A stretch of DNA of 64,000 nucleotides from Streptomyces sp. NBC_01142 (GTDB taxonomy: Bacteria; Actinomycetota; Actinomycetes; Streptomycetales; Streptomycetaceae), in contig NZ_JAPEOR010000003.1 in the NCBI RefSeq assembly GCF_026341125.1, forward strand, positions 1,488,001 through 1,552,000, read 5' to 3'. The notes under the pieces were generated by a model, which was not told the origin of the DNA, searched no databases, and was given only the letters and a program-made list of their open reading frames with translations. Positions 27,797 to 35,727 of the stretch are shown here, in pieces. Position 1 is the stretch's first letter. Every line of letters starts with the position of its first letter. The position numbers were made by a program, and so were the translations under genes.

Positions 27797-28129
27797 GTGA
27801 ACGTCGAGATCCCTTCGCAGATACGCGAGACCGCCATCCAGCTCGGGGCCGGCGTCCCCTACGCCCTGAAGGTCCTGGCCGGCCAGCTGGCCGACGATCC
27901 GGACATGGGCCGGCCTTCGGGTCTGCCCGGCGTCCTCACCGTGACGGTCGACGGCGACCTGTTCGAGGACTGCCCCGCCCTGTCCATCGGCTACATCCGC
28001 GAGCCTGACCGGATCGAGATTCGGTACGTATCCCTGGCTCAGCCCGCCACCCCGGCAGAGGACGCCCAGGCTCAGGCCCCGGGCCAGGGGCACAATGCCG
28101 GGCGCGGCGAGCTCGCCCGCGGCAGGTAG
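27797..28129 (+). CDS. hypothetical protein, 110 aa
   Basis: Starts at a GTG at 27797 with GGGAG nine bases upstream. The sequence NVEIPSQIRETAIQLGAGVP, then ALKVLAGQLADDPDMG and GVLTVTVDGDLFEDCPALSI, looks like a compact alpha/beta protein. No signal peptide or known motif. It precedes the SUKH remnant, with which it may have formed an operon. Confidence 0.6.
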   Translation: MNVEIPSQIRETAIQLGAGVPYALKVLAGQLADDPDMGRPSGLPGVLTVTVDGDLFEDCPALSIGYIREPDRIEIRYVSLAQPATPAEDAQAQAPGQGHNAGRGELARGR

Positions 28130-28546
28130 CCGACGCCCGGCAGCGCATCGCCGCCTGGCTGGCCGCCAACGCCCCCGCCTCGCACGCGGCGCTCCATGCC
28201 GGAGCGAGCGAGGATGCCATCACTGCCCTCGAACATGACCTCGGTCTCCGTGTGCCCGCCGAGCTGCGCGTCCTGTGGCGGCTTACTGCCGGGGACAACG
28301 GCGTGGACGGGACCGGGTGCCTGCCGGGCAACAAGGCCCTCATGCCGCTGGATGCGGTGCCGGTGTTCTACCGGGAGCAGCTGGAGCACCAGGCCGACCA
28401 GGACACCCTCAACGCCCGCCGCGCTGAAGGCGACCGGGTCACCGTGTGGAAGGCGTTCTGTATACCGGTGATCTCCTTGGGCCCTGCCGATCGCACCTCG
28501 GGCCTGTATCTGGACACCGAGTCCGGCTTCCTGGGCCACCCCCGGC
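28127..28546 (+). pseudogene. SMI1/KNR4 (SUKH) family protein, truncated at both ends
   Basis: The frame QRIAAWLAANAPASHAALHA, ITALEHDLGLRVPAELRVLW and LMPLDAVPVFYREQLEH, then PVISLGPADRTSGLYLDT, is a typical SUKH domain; this superfamily includes immunity proteins against polymorphic and contact-dependent toxins. No start codon exists upstream in frame, and the similarity stops near 28546, where sequence from another gene on the opposite strand begins. It is an orphan immunity-type relic. Confidence 0.7.
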
Positions 28547-29090
28547 CGTACCTGGAGCGCCCACCGCCGCTCCACCAGGCGTTTTGCCTTCGACCGCAGC
28601 CCCTCGACCTTCGCCGGAACCGCCTCCAGGCCCAGGGCCGCGGCCAGCTGCTGGCACCGCATACCCTCCCGGGCCGCATCCGACTCCAGCACGGACATGA
28701 TCCGCTGGTAGTCCGGAGGCAGGACCGTCGTTGTCATGCCTTCGGTCCGGCTGGGCACCACCGACCCCGCCACCGCACTCACCACCGGCTCCGCGACCGC
28801 GACAGACCGGCCAGCACCTCGGCCACCGTCACACGGGCATCCGCCAGACGCTGAAGTGCCCGTTCCGCCTCGCCGAGGGCGGCCTGCACCTGCTCGGCCT
28901 CCTCCCTCAGCCGTGTCACCTCTTCCCGGACCTTCTTCTCCCGGGCCTCCAGCAGACCGAGCACCGACGGCACCAGCCACCTCCACAATCGAGACGAACG
29001 GACGAACCACGCCCATCTCTCCCGCAGCCAGCCGGAGTCATGCCTACCCAACCCGAACCAAACGATCACGTTCGGAAAGCGGATGGGCGT
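28547..29090 (-). pseudogene. remnant of a coiled-coil, winged-helix-like protein
   Basis: Two frames on the minus strand: WFVRSSRLWRWLVPSVLGLL followed by a Glu/Arg-rich coiled coil (KVREEVTRLREEAEQVQAAL) around 28800-29040, then, after a shift, LPPDYQRIMSVLESDAAREG and KVEGLRSKAKRLVERRWALQ. This resembles a Streptomyces protein of unknown function associated with transposons. It is cut off by its junction with the SUKH remnant. Confidence 0.5.
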
Positions 29091-29180
29091 CTTACACCAC
29101 ATGCCAGACCAACATCGCGGATCGGGCAACACGACGGCGGTCCGGCGCGCCATGGTGCCGGACCGCCGTAGGCCGTACCC

Positions 29181-29726
29181 CTATCCCGCGAGGAGGCTCA
29201 CGGGTCTGGAGCGCTGTAGAACGCCGTCTTCGAGGTAGGCCGTCTGGCCGATGGCCAGAGCCTGGAGCCCAAGGAGAGCCCGCCGCCGCGCGCGTTCGGG
29301 AAGTTCGGCGATGACTCGGGCGGTGGGAAGAGCATGCAGGGTGGCACGCGGATCGCGGTAGGTAAGCGGCGCGACAGCCTCCTGGGTGAGGGGCGCGGTC
29401 GCCACAAGGTGAGTGATGACCTTCCGGCTCCGCATCTGCACGGAGTCCCGCAAGACTCGCCGGAGCACAGGAATGCCGTCCGGGGCGCCGACGAAGACAT
29501 GTTGGGCTGCTTCTTCCGGTGTCCGCTCACAGTCCATGGCCCCGACGGGGAGCATCAGATTGCCCCGGCCGGACACGTCGGCGACAAGCAGCGCGTCGGC
29601 TCCGACGGGCACCAGTAAGGAAACCCCGATCACCGGAGGTCGCCAGTTCTCGTACGCAGCTCTGCGCCGGGAGGGCGGGAGGCGCGCGGCGGAAGCCGCC
29701 GGAGAGAGGGGCGCGGAGGTCGGCAT
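29181..29726 (-). CDS. NUDIX-fold protein with a degenerate catalytic box
   Basis: A 181-residue protein, last gene of the nucleotide operon. VIGVSLLVPVGADALLVADV, then GRGNLMLPVGAMDCERTPEE and AAQHVFVGAPDGIPVLRRVL follow the NUDIX fold, but the box lacks the REUxEE glutamates, so it may bind rather than hydrolyse its ligand or belong to a divergent subfamily. The ATG at 29726 shares one base with the upstream stop (TGATG). From its neighbours the ligand should be a modified nucleotide, but this is inference. Confidence 0.65.
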   Translation of the reverse strand: MPTSAPLSPAASAARLPPSRRRAAYENWRPPVIGVSLLVPVGADALLVADVSGRGNLMLPVGAMDCERTPEEAAQHVFVGAPDGIPVLRRVLRDSVQMRSRKVITHLVATAPLTQEAVAPLTYRDPRATLHALPTARVIAELPERARRRALLGLQALAIGQTAYLEDGVLQRSRPVSLLAG

Positions 29727-30502
29727 CAGGATCCGCCCGTCACAGCGGTGACGATTTGGTCGAGGTGTTCCGGCTGGCTGGTGCTGGGGACGGGAGCGAC
29801 GTGGTCGCTGAGCTGGAGGAGCCATTGCAAGGGGGCGAAGACCCCGTGGGTGCGGGCGAGGGTGCCCGCGTCGAGCGGCCTGTACGGCACGTAGGGAATG
29901 TTGAGGTCGCGGCAGAGTTCGAGGGCCGGGTCATGGCGGTCGGTCATATTGAGGACGTTCTGCACCGCCGCAATGGTGATGTCCTTGCCAGCCATGCGGA
30001 TGGCCTCGGGGGTGACCTTTGACAGGCCGATGTGCCCGATCTTGCCTTCGTCCTGGAGGGCCTTGAGCGTGCCGAGTTGGTCGGCGGCCAGCACCTCGGG
30101 GTCGATGCGGTGGAGGTAGCAGAGTTCGAGCCGTTCGACTCCCAGGCGGCGCAGGCTCGCTTCGACGCAGGACCGCAGGTAGACGGGGTGGCCGTGAGGA
30201 GCCCAGACGTTGGGGGCGGGTCGGGCCAAGCCGACCTTCGTGGCGATCAGCACCTGCTCCGGGTAGGGGTACAGGGCGTCACGGATCAGGTGCTCGACGG
30301 TGTGGGGGCCGTAGGAGTCCGCGGTGTCGATGTGCGTGATGCCGTGGGTGTGCACGGCCCTACGGAGCACGCTGATCGCGGTGTCCCGGTCGTTGGGGTC
30401 GCCCCACGTGCCGGGCCCCGTCAGACGCATGGTGCCGAAGCCGAGCCTGGAGACGGTCTTGCCGGCGATGGTGATGGTGCCCACGGACGAAACGGCGGTC
30501 AT
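29726..30502 (-). CDS. aldo/keto reductase
   Basis: A 258-residue NAD(P)H-dependent reductase of the AKR fold. TVSRLGFGTMRLTGPGTWGD opens the barrel; the catalytic set is Asp in HIDTADSYGPH (Asp and Tyr), Lys in LIATKVG and His in LCYLHRID; GKIGHIGLS is the conserved strand 6. It is slightly shorter than the usual 280-330, mainly at the C terminus. ATGA overlap with the P-loop gene and AGGAGG upstream indicate coupled translation. In this operon it may reduce an aldehyde or ketone on a sugar or base-derived intermediate. Confidence 0.88.
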   Translation of the reverse strand: MTAVSSVGTITIAGKTVSRLGFGTMRLTGPGTWGDPNDRDTAISVLRRAVHTHGITHIDTADSYGPHTVEHLIRDALYPYPEQVLIATKVGLARPAPNVWAPHGHPVYLRSCVEASLRRLGVERLELCYLHRIDPEVLAADQLGTLKALQDEGKIGHIGLSKVTPEAIRMAGKDITIAAVQNVLNMTDRHDPALELCRDLNIPYVPYRPLDAGTLARTHGVFAPLQWLLQLSDHVAPVPSTSQPEHLDQIVTAVTGGS

Positions 30503-31089
30503 ACGGCGGCCTCCTGGAGGCAGAGCTGAAGCGCCTGCTCGATGGCACGCAACTGGCTGACGGGGTCGCTGGTGACGCGCACGTGCGGGATCGGGTCGTC
30601 GGCGAGGAGACCGTGCACGTGTTGGTCCACCAGGAGCCGGTACCGGGGGTCGTAGTCGTGGCTCTGGTCAACCGGCACATCCGGGTCCAGCACGGTGGCG
30701 AAGAGCAGGTCGTACTTGGGGGCCTGCGTCGAGGCGAGAAGCCGCAGACGCTCCCTCTCCAGCCGGTGCAGGTGCTCACCGCGGAACTCAACGGCGGCGT
30801 GGAGATACGCGATGGCGTCGAGCGAGGCCCGGTCGGCGAGGACGACTTCAGCGCCCTGTGCCGCGGCAGCGATCTCGTCAGCTATGCCCTGCGCGATGAT
30901 CCACTCGGTGGAGGCGGCGGTGTGGTGCTGCATCTTCGGCAGGCCGATGCCCGCAGCGCGCTTGGCCAGGCGACCGGTGCGGGCCACGGAAATGCCGTGG
31001 CCGCGCACCTCCATTTCGATCCGTTTTAAGAGGGTGGTCTTGCCGGTGGAGTGGGTGCCGAGCACGCCGATACGGATGGGATTCACCAC
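30499..31089 (-). CDS. P-loop NTPase, probable small-molecule or nucleotide kinase
   Basis: A 196-residue AAA/kinase-like protein. Walker A GVLGTHSTGKTTLLKRI is at residues 8-24, VVLADRASLDAIAY near 85 resembles a Walker B followed by the DR(A/S) motif of nucleoside and nicotinamide-riboside kinases, and a lid-like Arg-rich helix (LERERLRLLAS) follows. Size and architecture resemble NadR-type or deoxynucleoside kinases rather than a motor ATPase. The GTG at 31089 or 31086 overlaps the exonuclease stop. A nucleotide kinase fits the predicted pathway. Confidence 0.75.
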   Translation of the reverse strand: MVNPIRIGVLGTHSTGKTTLLKRIEMEVRGHGISVARTGRLAKRAAGIGLPKMQHHTAASTEWIIAQGIADEIAAAAQGAEVVLADRASLDAIAYLHAAVEFRGEHLHRLERERLRLLASTQAPKYDLLFATVLDPDVPVDQSHDYDPRYRLLVDQHVHGLLADDPIPHVRVTSDPVSQLRAIEQALQLCLQEAAV

Positions 31090-31688
31090 AGGGTGGGTTC
31101 CTCTTCTGGTTCGGAGGCGCCAGGCAGGCCGGGCGGCACGGCCGCGGCGACGAGCTGGTCCCAGGTGTCGTAGTGGTTGGCCATGGCGGTGAGGAGCTGC
31201 GCCGTGGCGTACGCGTCGTACGTTGCTCGGTGCCGCCCGACGGCGGGGGCTCCTGAAAGGTCGAGCTGCGCATGGGTGATCAGCGCGTCGAGCCCGTATG
31301 AGGGCAGAGCCTTGTAGGTCGCCCTGGCAAGGCGGAGCGTGTCAATGACTCCGGCCGGCTCCCACTTCGGCAGATGCGCCTTCAGCACCCGGTAGTCCAC
31401 GTGCGCGTTGTGGGCGCAGATCCAGGCGTCGCCCAAGAGGCCATGGACTTGGCCGGCGATCTCGTCCCATCCGGGGGAGTGGGCGAGGACTTCGTTGGTC
31501 AGGCCGTGGATCCGGGCCGCGTACGGGGTGACGGGCCGGGGCGGGCGGATCAGCCATGTCCCGGCCGTGGTGGTGTCCGCCTGGCCGTCGCGGATAGGCA
31601 GCGCTGCGACCTCGACCAGGTCGGGCGGGTTCCCGCCGTTGCCCTCGACATCTACGACAAGCAGCTTCGGCCAGGCGGCGAATTTCAT
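31083..31688 (-). CDS. DEDDh-type 3'-5' exonuclease
   Basis: A 201-residue exonuclease-domain protein. KLLVVDVEGNG supplies the first Asp-x-Glu, CAHNAHVDYRVLKAHL near 105 the second Asp, and GRHRATYDAYATAQLL near 160-170 the catalytic His and last Asp, the DEDDh arrangement of DnaQ/oligoribonuclease proteins. The N terminus is at the ATG at 31688, overlapping the radical SAM stop by four bases; an upstream extension to 31775 lies inside that gene. It could trim nucleic acid or hydrolyse a nucleotide phosphoester. Confidence 0.85.
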   Translation of the reverse strand: MKFAAWPKLLVVDVEGNGGNPPDLVEVAALPIRDGQADTTTAGTWLIRPPRPVTPYAARIHGLTNEVLAHSPGWDEIAGQVHGLLGDAWICAHNAHVDYRVLKAHLPKWEPAGVIDTLRLARATYKALPSYGLDALITHAQLDLSGAPAVGRHRATYDAYATAQLLTAMANHYDTWDQLVAAAVPPGLPGASEPEEEPTLW

Positions 31689-32872
31689 GGCGTGGGAGTT
31701 CCGTTCTCCGCCTTCCAGCCGATCGGGGCCCGGCCGTGCTGGCGGTAGTGATGGGGCTTTGCTCGGTCGTGGCACTGGTAGCCGTAGCCGTGCTGGAGGT
31801 AGTAGCGCGGCGGCTCGTCCAGTCCCTCAACGATGATCGCGCGCTCGTCTACCTCTACAGGCCCCGTCGCGCCGAGGGCTCGGGCTTCCTCGGCCACCTC
31901 GGCAAGGTCCGGCTTGACCCACGCCCTCCGGCACAGGCGAAGCTGGTCCTCGGGGCAGATGTTGCACAGCTCCCTGATGCCGTAGTGCCCGTTGTAGTCG
32001 GCCTCACCATGGGCATAGGCGACACCGCAGCTCGTCTTGCGGAACAGGGCTCCCCACGGCGCGCTGGTGTTCTCCGGCCGGTGGAAGAAATCGAGAATCC
32101 GCCTCTCGGCTACCTCCGGCATGATCTTGCGCCGAGCCGTGTCGTCGTACGGCACCGGCAGGCCGTGGGCCGCGTAGTACGAGGCGATCTCCTCACGGAA
32201 GAACAGGCCGGTGAAGACGGTGGCGTGGGCGTGGGTGGACAGCTCGCGGGCTCGTTCGAGGTGCGCGTCGCTGTCGTTGAGGCCCGGGACGATGGGCCGC
32301 CAGTACAGGACGGTGCGGTACCGCTCGGCGTGCTCGAACAGGGTGCGCAGGCTCGTAGCGGCGATGTTCGAGTCCACCGGCTCGATTTCCGCGTTGCCGA
32401 TGCCCGAGTGGGTGACCAGGACGGTCAGCCGCAGGTTCTTGAAGGAGTTGAGCGTGGCGCAGTCGTCGGGCTCAACGCGCCAGCGGGTGATGATCAGGAC
32501 GTGGTTGGTCAGGCCCTGCGCGTCCAGGTGCCGCAGCACGTTGAACACGTGAGGCTTGACCGCCGGCAGCATCGGATCGGTGGCCCGGTTCAGGAGCTGG
32601 ATAGGCGTCTTGTGAGGCCGGAAGTACGGGTGGGTGACGAGGGCCGCCACGGCTTCCTCGTCGCTCATGAGCCGCCGCGGGACCTTCATCCCGAAGTTGT
32701 CGAACAGGTGGCGGACGCAGTAGCTGCACTCCAGCGGACAGCCGACGATCCAGTTCAGGGACAGGCCGGACTTGCGGTACTCGATCACGTCCGCCAGCGA
32801 CGGCTTCAGCTCCCCGATCTTGGCCGGGGTGAGTATGGGCAGAGGGCGGCGATGGAACGTGGGAGCGCTCAT
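31685..32872 (-). CDS. radical SAM enzyme with an extra C-terminal cysteine cluster
   Basis: A 395-residue radical SAM protein. The [4Fe-4S] loop is C-x3-C-x2-C in GCPLECSYCVRHLF near residue 45-55. A TIM-barrel core follows (LNRATDPMLP, VLIITRWRVEPDD, RLTVLVTHSG, VLYWRPIVPGLND). Near 285-320 a second group (SCGVAYAHGEAD, LCNICPEDQLRLC) suggests an auxiliary Fe-S cluster. Overall it resembles spore-photoproduct-lyase-like or SPASM-type proteins, but I cannot name the subfamily. The ATG at 32872 lies 26 bases after the NDK-like gene. In the operon it is the likely catalyst of the most unusual step. Confidence 0.85.
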   Translation of the reverse strand: MSAPTFHRRPLPILTPAKIGELKPSLADVIEYRKSGLSLNWIVGCPLECSYCVRHLFDNFGMKVPRRLMSDEEAVAALVTHPYFRPHKTPIQLLNRATDPMLPAVKPHVFNVLRHLDAQGLTNHVLIITRWRVEPDDCATLNSFKNLRLTVLVTHSGIGNAEIEPVDSNIAATSLRTLFEHAERYRTVLYWRPIVPGLNDSDAHLERARELSTHAHATVFTGLFFREEIASYYAAHGLPVPYDDTARRKIMPEVAERRILDFFHRPENTSAPWGALFRKTSCGVAYAHGEADYNGHYGIRELCNICPEDQLRLCRRAWVKPDLAEVAEEARALGATGPVEVDERAIIVEGLDEPPRYYLQHGYGYQCHDRAKPHHYRQHGRAPIGWKAENGTPTP

Positions 32873-32898
32873 GGGTGCCTCCAGTTCAAGGGGACGGG

Positions 32899-33453
32899 TC
32901 AGCTCTCGACGGGTGCGGCAGCCTGCGGGAAGAGCAAGGCTCGGCGGTTGGCCCCGTACCAGGTGCCGAAATCGCGGCGGGCCGCTTCCGAGTCGTCGGA
33001 CGTGTGGACCAGGTTGTTCACCAACCGCTTCTCGGCGAGCGCCTGGTCCAGGCTGTCGTCACCGAGGTCGCCGCGGATGGTGCCGGCCGCTGCCCTCGAC
33101 GGGTCGTAGTGGCCGAGCTCGTTGCGCAGCCGTTCGTGAATGCCCGGCGAGCCGGAGGCGAGCGCGACGGCGACGGTCTGGCCCACGTAGAGGCTGTCCA
33201 GAGACGCGGGGATGTCCCGGCCGCCGAACCAGTCGGCATCGACCAGCAGATCCCAGTAGTGCACGTGGATCTGCCAGGGGGCGACCGTGACGTTCTGCCG
33301 GCCGACGATCGTCACCCCCGGCAGAGCCAGGCGCTCCAGGATGGTGTCGGTCAGGCCCCGCTCGACCGCGTCCGGCTTGCACAGGATGACCGACCAGTGG
33401 CCCCAGCCCACGCCGTTGACCACGGCGCCGCTGCGCGAAGGCTTCCCGCTCAC
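32899..33453 (-). CDS. nucleoside diphosphate kinase-like protein
   Basis: A 184-residue protein of the NDK fold. HWSVILCKPDAVERGL is the first strand with the KPD motif, VAVALASGSPGIHERLRNEL and PSRAAAGTIRGDLGDDS match the NDK core, and NLVHTSDDSEAA near 150 holds the catalytic His (NxxHGSD in canonical enzymes). Compared with housekeeping NDK (about 137 aa) it has insertions around WDLLVDADWFGGRD and QALAEKRLVN, pointing to a divergent substrate. The GTG at 33453 overlaps the stop of the thymidylate-synthase-like gene (GTGA). Expected to make triphosphates from the operon's product. Confidence 0.85.
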   Translation of the reverse strand: MSGKPSRSGAVVNGVGWGHWSVILCKPDAVERGLTDTILERLALPGVTIVGRQNVTVAPWQIHVHYWDLLVDADWFGGRDIPASLDSLYVGQTVAVALASGSPGIHERLRNELGHYDPSRAAAGTIRGDLGDDSLDQALAEKRLVNNLVHTSDDSEAARRDFGTWYGANRRALLFPQAAAPVES

Positions 33454-34469
33454 TCGGCACCTCCGGAGATGGCACACGATGCCCAGCGCTGTTCCAGCAG
33501 CCAACGCAGGCCCGGGTCCAGCGCCTTGAGGACCCCGGCGTCCACCACGTCGGCGCGGTCGTACTGGATCTGGCGGTAGACCTCGAACAACAAGAGGATC
33601 TGCTGCCAGTACGGCTCCAGCCCGAGGTCCGCGATATCGGCCGGTCCGTACCGCACCTTGTTGGTACGTAGCCCTTCCTCGTGTTCGAGGACACGCAGCA
33701 CGGTCGCCGCAGTGGTGTTCCCGGGCATCACCAGCGGGGCGAACTCAATCGGCGCCGGCCGGGTGGCCGCCTCCTCCAGGACACGTCCGACGCGGTCGGC
33801 GTTGCGGTCGTTGACGTGGGCCGACCCCATGAAGTGCGTGTATGTGCCCAGTCCCAGGCGGAGCTGGATGGCCGCGTACTCCTGAATCATGGTGAAGCTG
33901 AACACGTCACTGAGCAGGCCACAGTCGAGGTCGTTGGCACGCATGTTGCACACCATGTGCAGCCGTCCGCCGCGAGCGAGAAGGTGAAGACCGGCCAGAC
34001 ACGCCATGTCGGGGTTGTCACAGATGGCTAACTCCCGGGCGGAGAAGACCGGCAGATAGCCGCGCTTGCTGTCCTCCTCGGTGCGCAGCAGGTCCAGGAC
34101 ACGGTCGAACGGAGACGCGGTGTCTCCGTCGGCCGGGCTGAAGAGCGTGTAGCCGTACGCGGAGCCGCCCAGGTTCACAGCGTCGGGGGAGCTGGAGCGC
34201 ATGGACGGCGCGTAGTAGCCGATCATCTCCAGGTCCCGGCGGCCGGCCAGGTACCAGAGGGCTTCGGCGAATTGAAAGATCGGGTTCACCCTGCGCTGCT
34301 CCAGGTACGGCAGTCGCTGACGCGGGTCCGGCAGACGGAACCCAACGCCGATCACCTCGCGTGCGTCGTTGCCGCGCGCGGCGATGCGGTGCTCGTGCTT
34401 CTCCGTCGCCAGCTCCAGCAGGGCCACATATGCCCCTTCGAGGCTGGGATAGCTGGGGGGTGTGAGCAT
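33450..34469 (-). CDS. thymidylate-synthase-fold protein, predicted (d)CMP hydroxymethylase-like
   Basis: A 339-residue ThyA-family protein. Aligned without gaps to E. coli ThyA from the catalytic Cys, query CLAGLHLLARGGRLHMVCN then MRANDLDCGLLSDVFSF, the Cys, GxL, Arg (RS-x-D motif), Asp and Gly all fall in register. The Asn of ThyA's PFN, which selects uracil, is Asp here (LLSD). Asp at this site is the mark of dCMP hydroxymethylases, so cytidylate rather than dUMP is the likely substrate. The downstream HxY motif is AHVN. The ATG at 34469 has GGAG upstream. It starts the enzymatic part of the operon and is coupled to the NDK-like gene. Confidence 0.82.
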   Translation of the reverse strand: MLTPPSYPSLEGAYVALLELATEKHEHRIAARGNDAREVIGVGFRLPDPRQRLPYLEQRRVNPIFQFAEALWYLAGRRDLEMIGYYAPSMRSSSPDAVNLGGSAYGYTLFSPADGDTASPFDRVLDLLRTEEDSKRGYLPVFSARELAICDNPDMACLAGLHLLARGGRLHMVCNMRANDLDCGLLSDVFSFTMIQEYAAIQLRLGLGTYTHFMGSAHVNDRNADRVGRVLEEAATRPAPIEFAPLVMPGNTTAATVLRVLEHEEGLRTNKVRYGPADIADLGLEPYWQQILLLFEVYRQIQYDRADVVDAGVLKALDPGLRWLLEQRWASCAISGGAE

Positions 34470-34615
34470 GAAGTCTCCAGTTCGAGATCAGGGCGCGAGA
34501 ACAGATACGTGTGGCGCTGTGCTTGCGATCCGACGCGGGACTGCGACGTCCCGCGCCGGGGTCTTGCGCCGTCCGACGGTCCGGGCTCAGGGCATCCGGA
34601 CCGACGGACGGACAT

Positions 34616-35284
34616 CTAGACCGCGACTGTCGATACCGCGAGTTCTTCGAGATCGAGGGTCGTGCAGCCCTGAAGGGTGACGACCGTGCGGGCTGCGAGC
34701 GTCCAGCGGAGGTGCGGGTCGTCGTATGCCACGAAGGTGAGATCACCCTGTTCGGCAGGCAGCGGCTGAAGAGTCCTGGGGTCGTGCACGATGCCGGCGA
34801 CGCCCCAGGACGGGCTGAACTCCACCAGCGCGGCGGTGAAGCTTTTCCGAAGGTGCGGGCAGTCCCGTACGGCCTCCCGCGCGCAGGCTTCGTGGACCGG
34901 CGGCGTGACGGTCTTCTCGCCCTCACTGATCGGTTGCCCGTCCGCAGCGCGGACCAGGAACAGGTGCCGCCCATCGGGCCGGCCGAAGGTGGACCCGCCG
35001 CAGACCTGACACAGCATGTGGCTCATGGCGTGCCGTTGGCGCAGCGCGTGCATCCCGGCGAGTTTCGGCGTGCCGACGCCGCGCGTGGCGGCCATCCTGA
35101 CCCACAACGTGCTGTCCTTGCGGTCAGCCCGGCTGTATTCGTCCGCGTAGCCGATGCCTTCCCCGTCGATGCCCCGCCGCCGCACGATCGGGCCGGGAAG
35201 AGTTGTCTCTCCTGACCACGGCGCTATGAAGGGCACGCGGATGCCCTTCCAGAAGAACTGGCGGGGGCTGAGCGGGGCGGTCAC
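34616..35284 (-). CDS. hypothetical zinc-ribbon-like protein, 222 aa
   Basis: No known family. SPRQFFWKGIRVPFIAPWSG and IGYADEYSRADRKDSTLWVR open the protein; MLCQVCGGSTFGR and VHEACAREAV give a C-x2-C...C arrangement that may bind zinc; VTLQGCTTLDLEELAV ends it. The GTG at 35284 overlaps the DUF6415 stop (GTGA). The gap of 146 bases to the thymidylate-synthase-like gene could hold an internal promoter. I recall similar proteins next to HATPase/TPR regulator pairs in Streptomyces accessory DNA. Confidence 0.6.
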   Translation of the reverse strand: MTAPLSPRQFFWKGIRVPFIAPWSGETTLPGPIVRRRGIDGEGIGYADEYSRADRKDSTLWVRMAATRGVGTPKLAGMHALRQRHAMSHMLCQVCGGSTFGRPDGRHLFLVRAADGQPISEGEKTVTPPVHEACAREAVRDCPHLRKSFTAALVEFSPSWGVAGIVHDPRTLQPLPAEQGDLTFVAYDDPHLRWTLAARTVVTLQGCTTLDLEELAVSTVAV

Positions 35285-35727
35285 TCGTTCTCCTTCAGGG
35301 AATCCGGCGCCTTCATGCATCCAGTCGCGACCAGCAGATCCAGCAGCTCGTTGACGGCCCAGCCCATCCGCCGGAGGTGGCTGGTGGCTTGCTCGTAGTC
35401 GGCGGGCAGCTCCTCGGCGCGCACGGCACGGGCCCGCGCGAGGAGTTTGGCGGCCCGCGCGTCGCGCTTCTCGGCTTTCGCTGTGATGGCAATGTTCACG
35501 ACCTGCTTCAGGTGGTCGCGGAGCCGCTGCGCGAGCTCCTTCACGTCCGCCTCCGGCGGCATGACGGAATCGAGCGCGTCCGCCACGTCGTCCAGCAGAG
35601 CGTCACCGTCGTATGCCTTCCAGGCGCGGAGCTTCGCTAGGACGCCTTCTGTGCCGTTTGGGTCCATCGGCGGTTCCCAACGTGCCACGGGGCGGTGCCA
35701 GCGGCCGGTGAGGGCGGCAGAGGTCAC
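35281..35727 (-). CDS. DUF6415-like protein
   Basis: A 148-residue protein. VARWEPPMDPNGTEGVLAKL, RAWKAYDGDALLDDVADAL and RRMGWAVNELLDLLVATGC match my memory of DUF6415, labelled as natural-product-biosynthesis-associated. Mostly helical, no catalytic motif; probably an accessory or regulatory protein. The GTG at 35727 overlaps the HATPase stop by four bases and its own stop overlaps the next start, making a coupled trio. Confidence 0.65.
   Translation of the reverse strand: MTSAALTGRWHRPVARWEPPMDPNGTEGVLAKLRAWKAYDGDALLDDVADALDSVMPPEADVKELAQRLRDHLKQVVNIAITAKAEKRDARAAKLLARARAVRAEELPADYEQATSHLRRMGWAVNELLDLLVATGCMKAPDSLKENE

Noticed and set aside
31736..33109. Plus-strand ORF of 457 codons
   Set aside because: Antisense to the radical SAM and NDK-like genes, whose catalytic motifs are clear.
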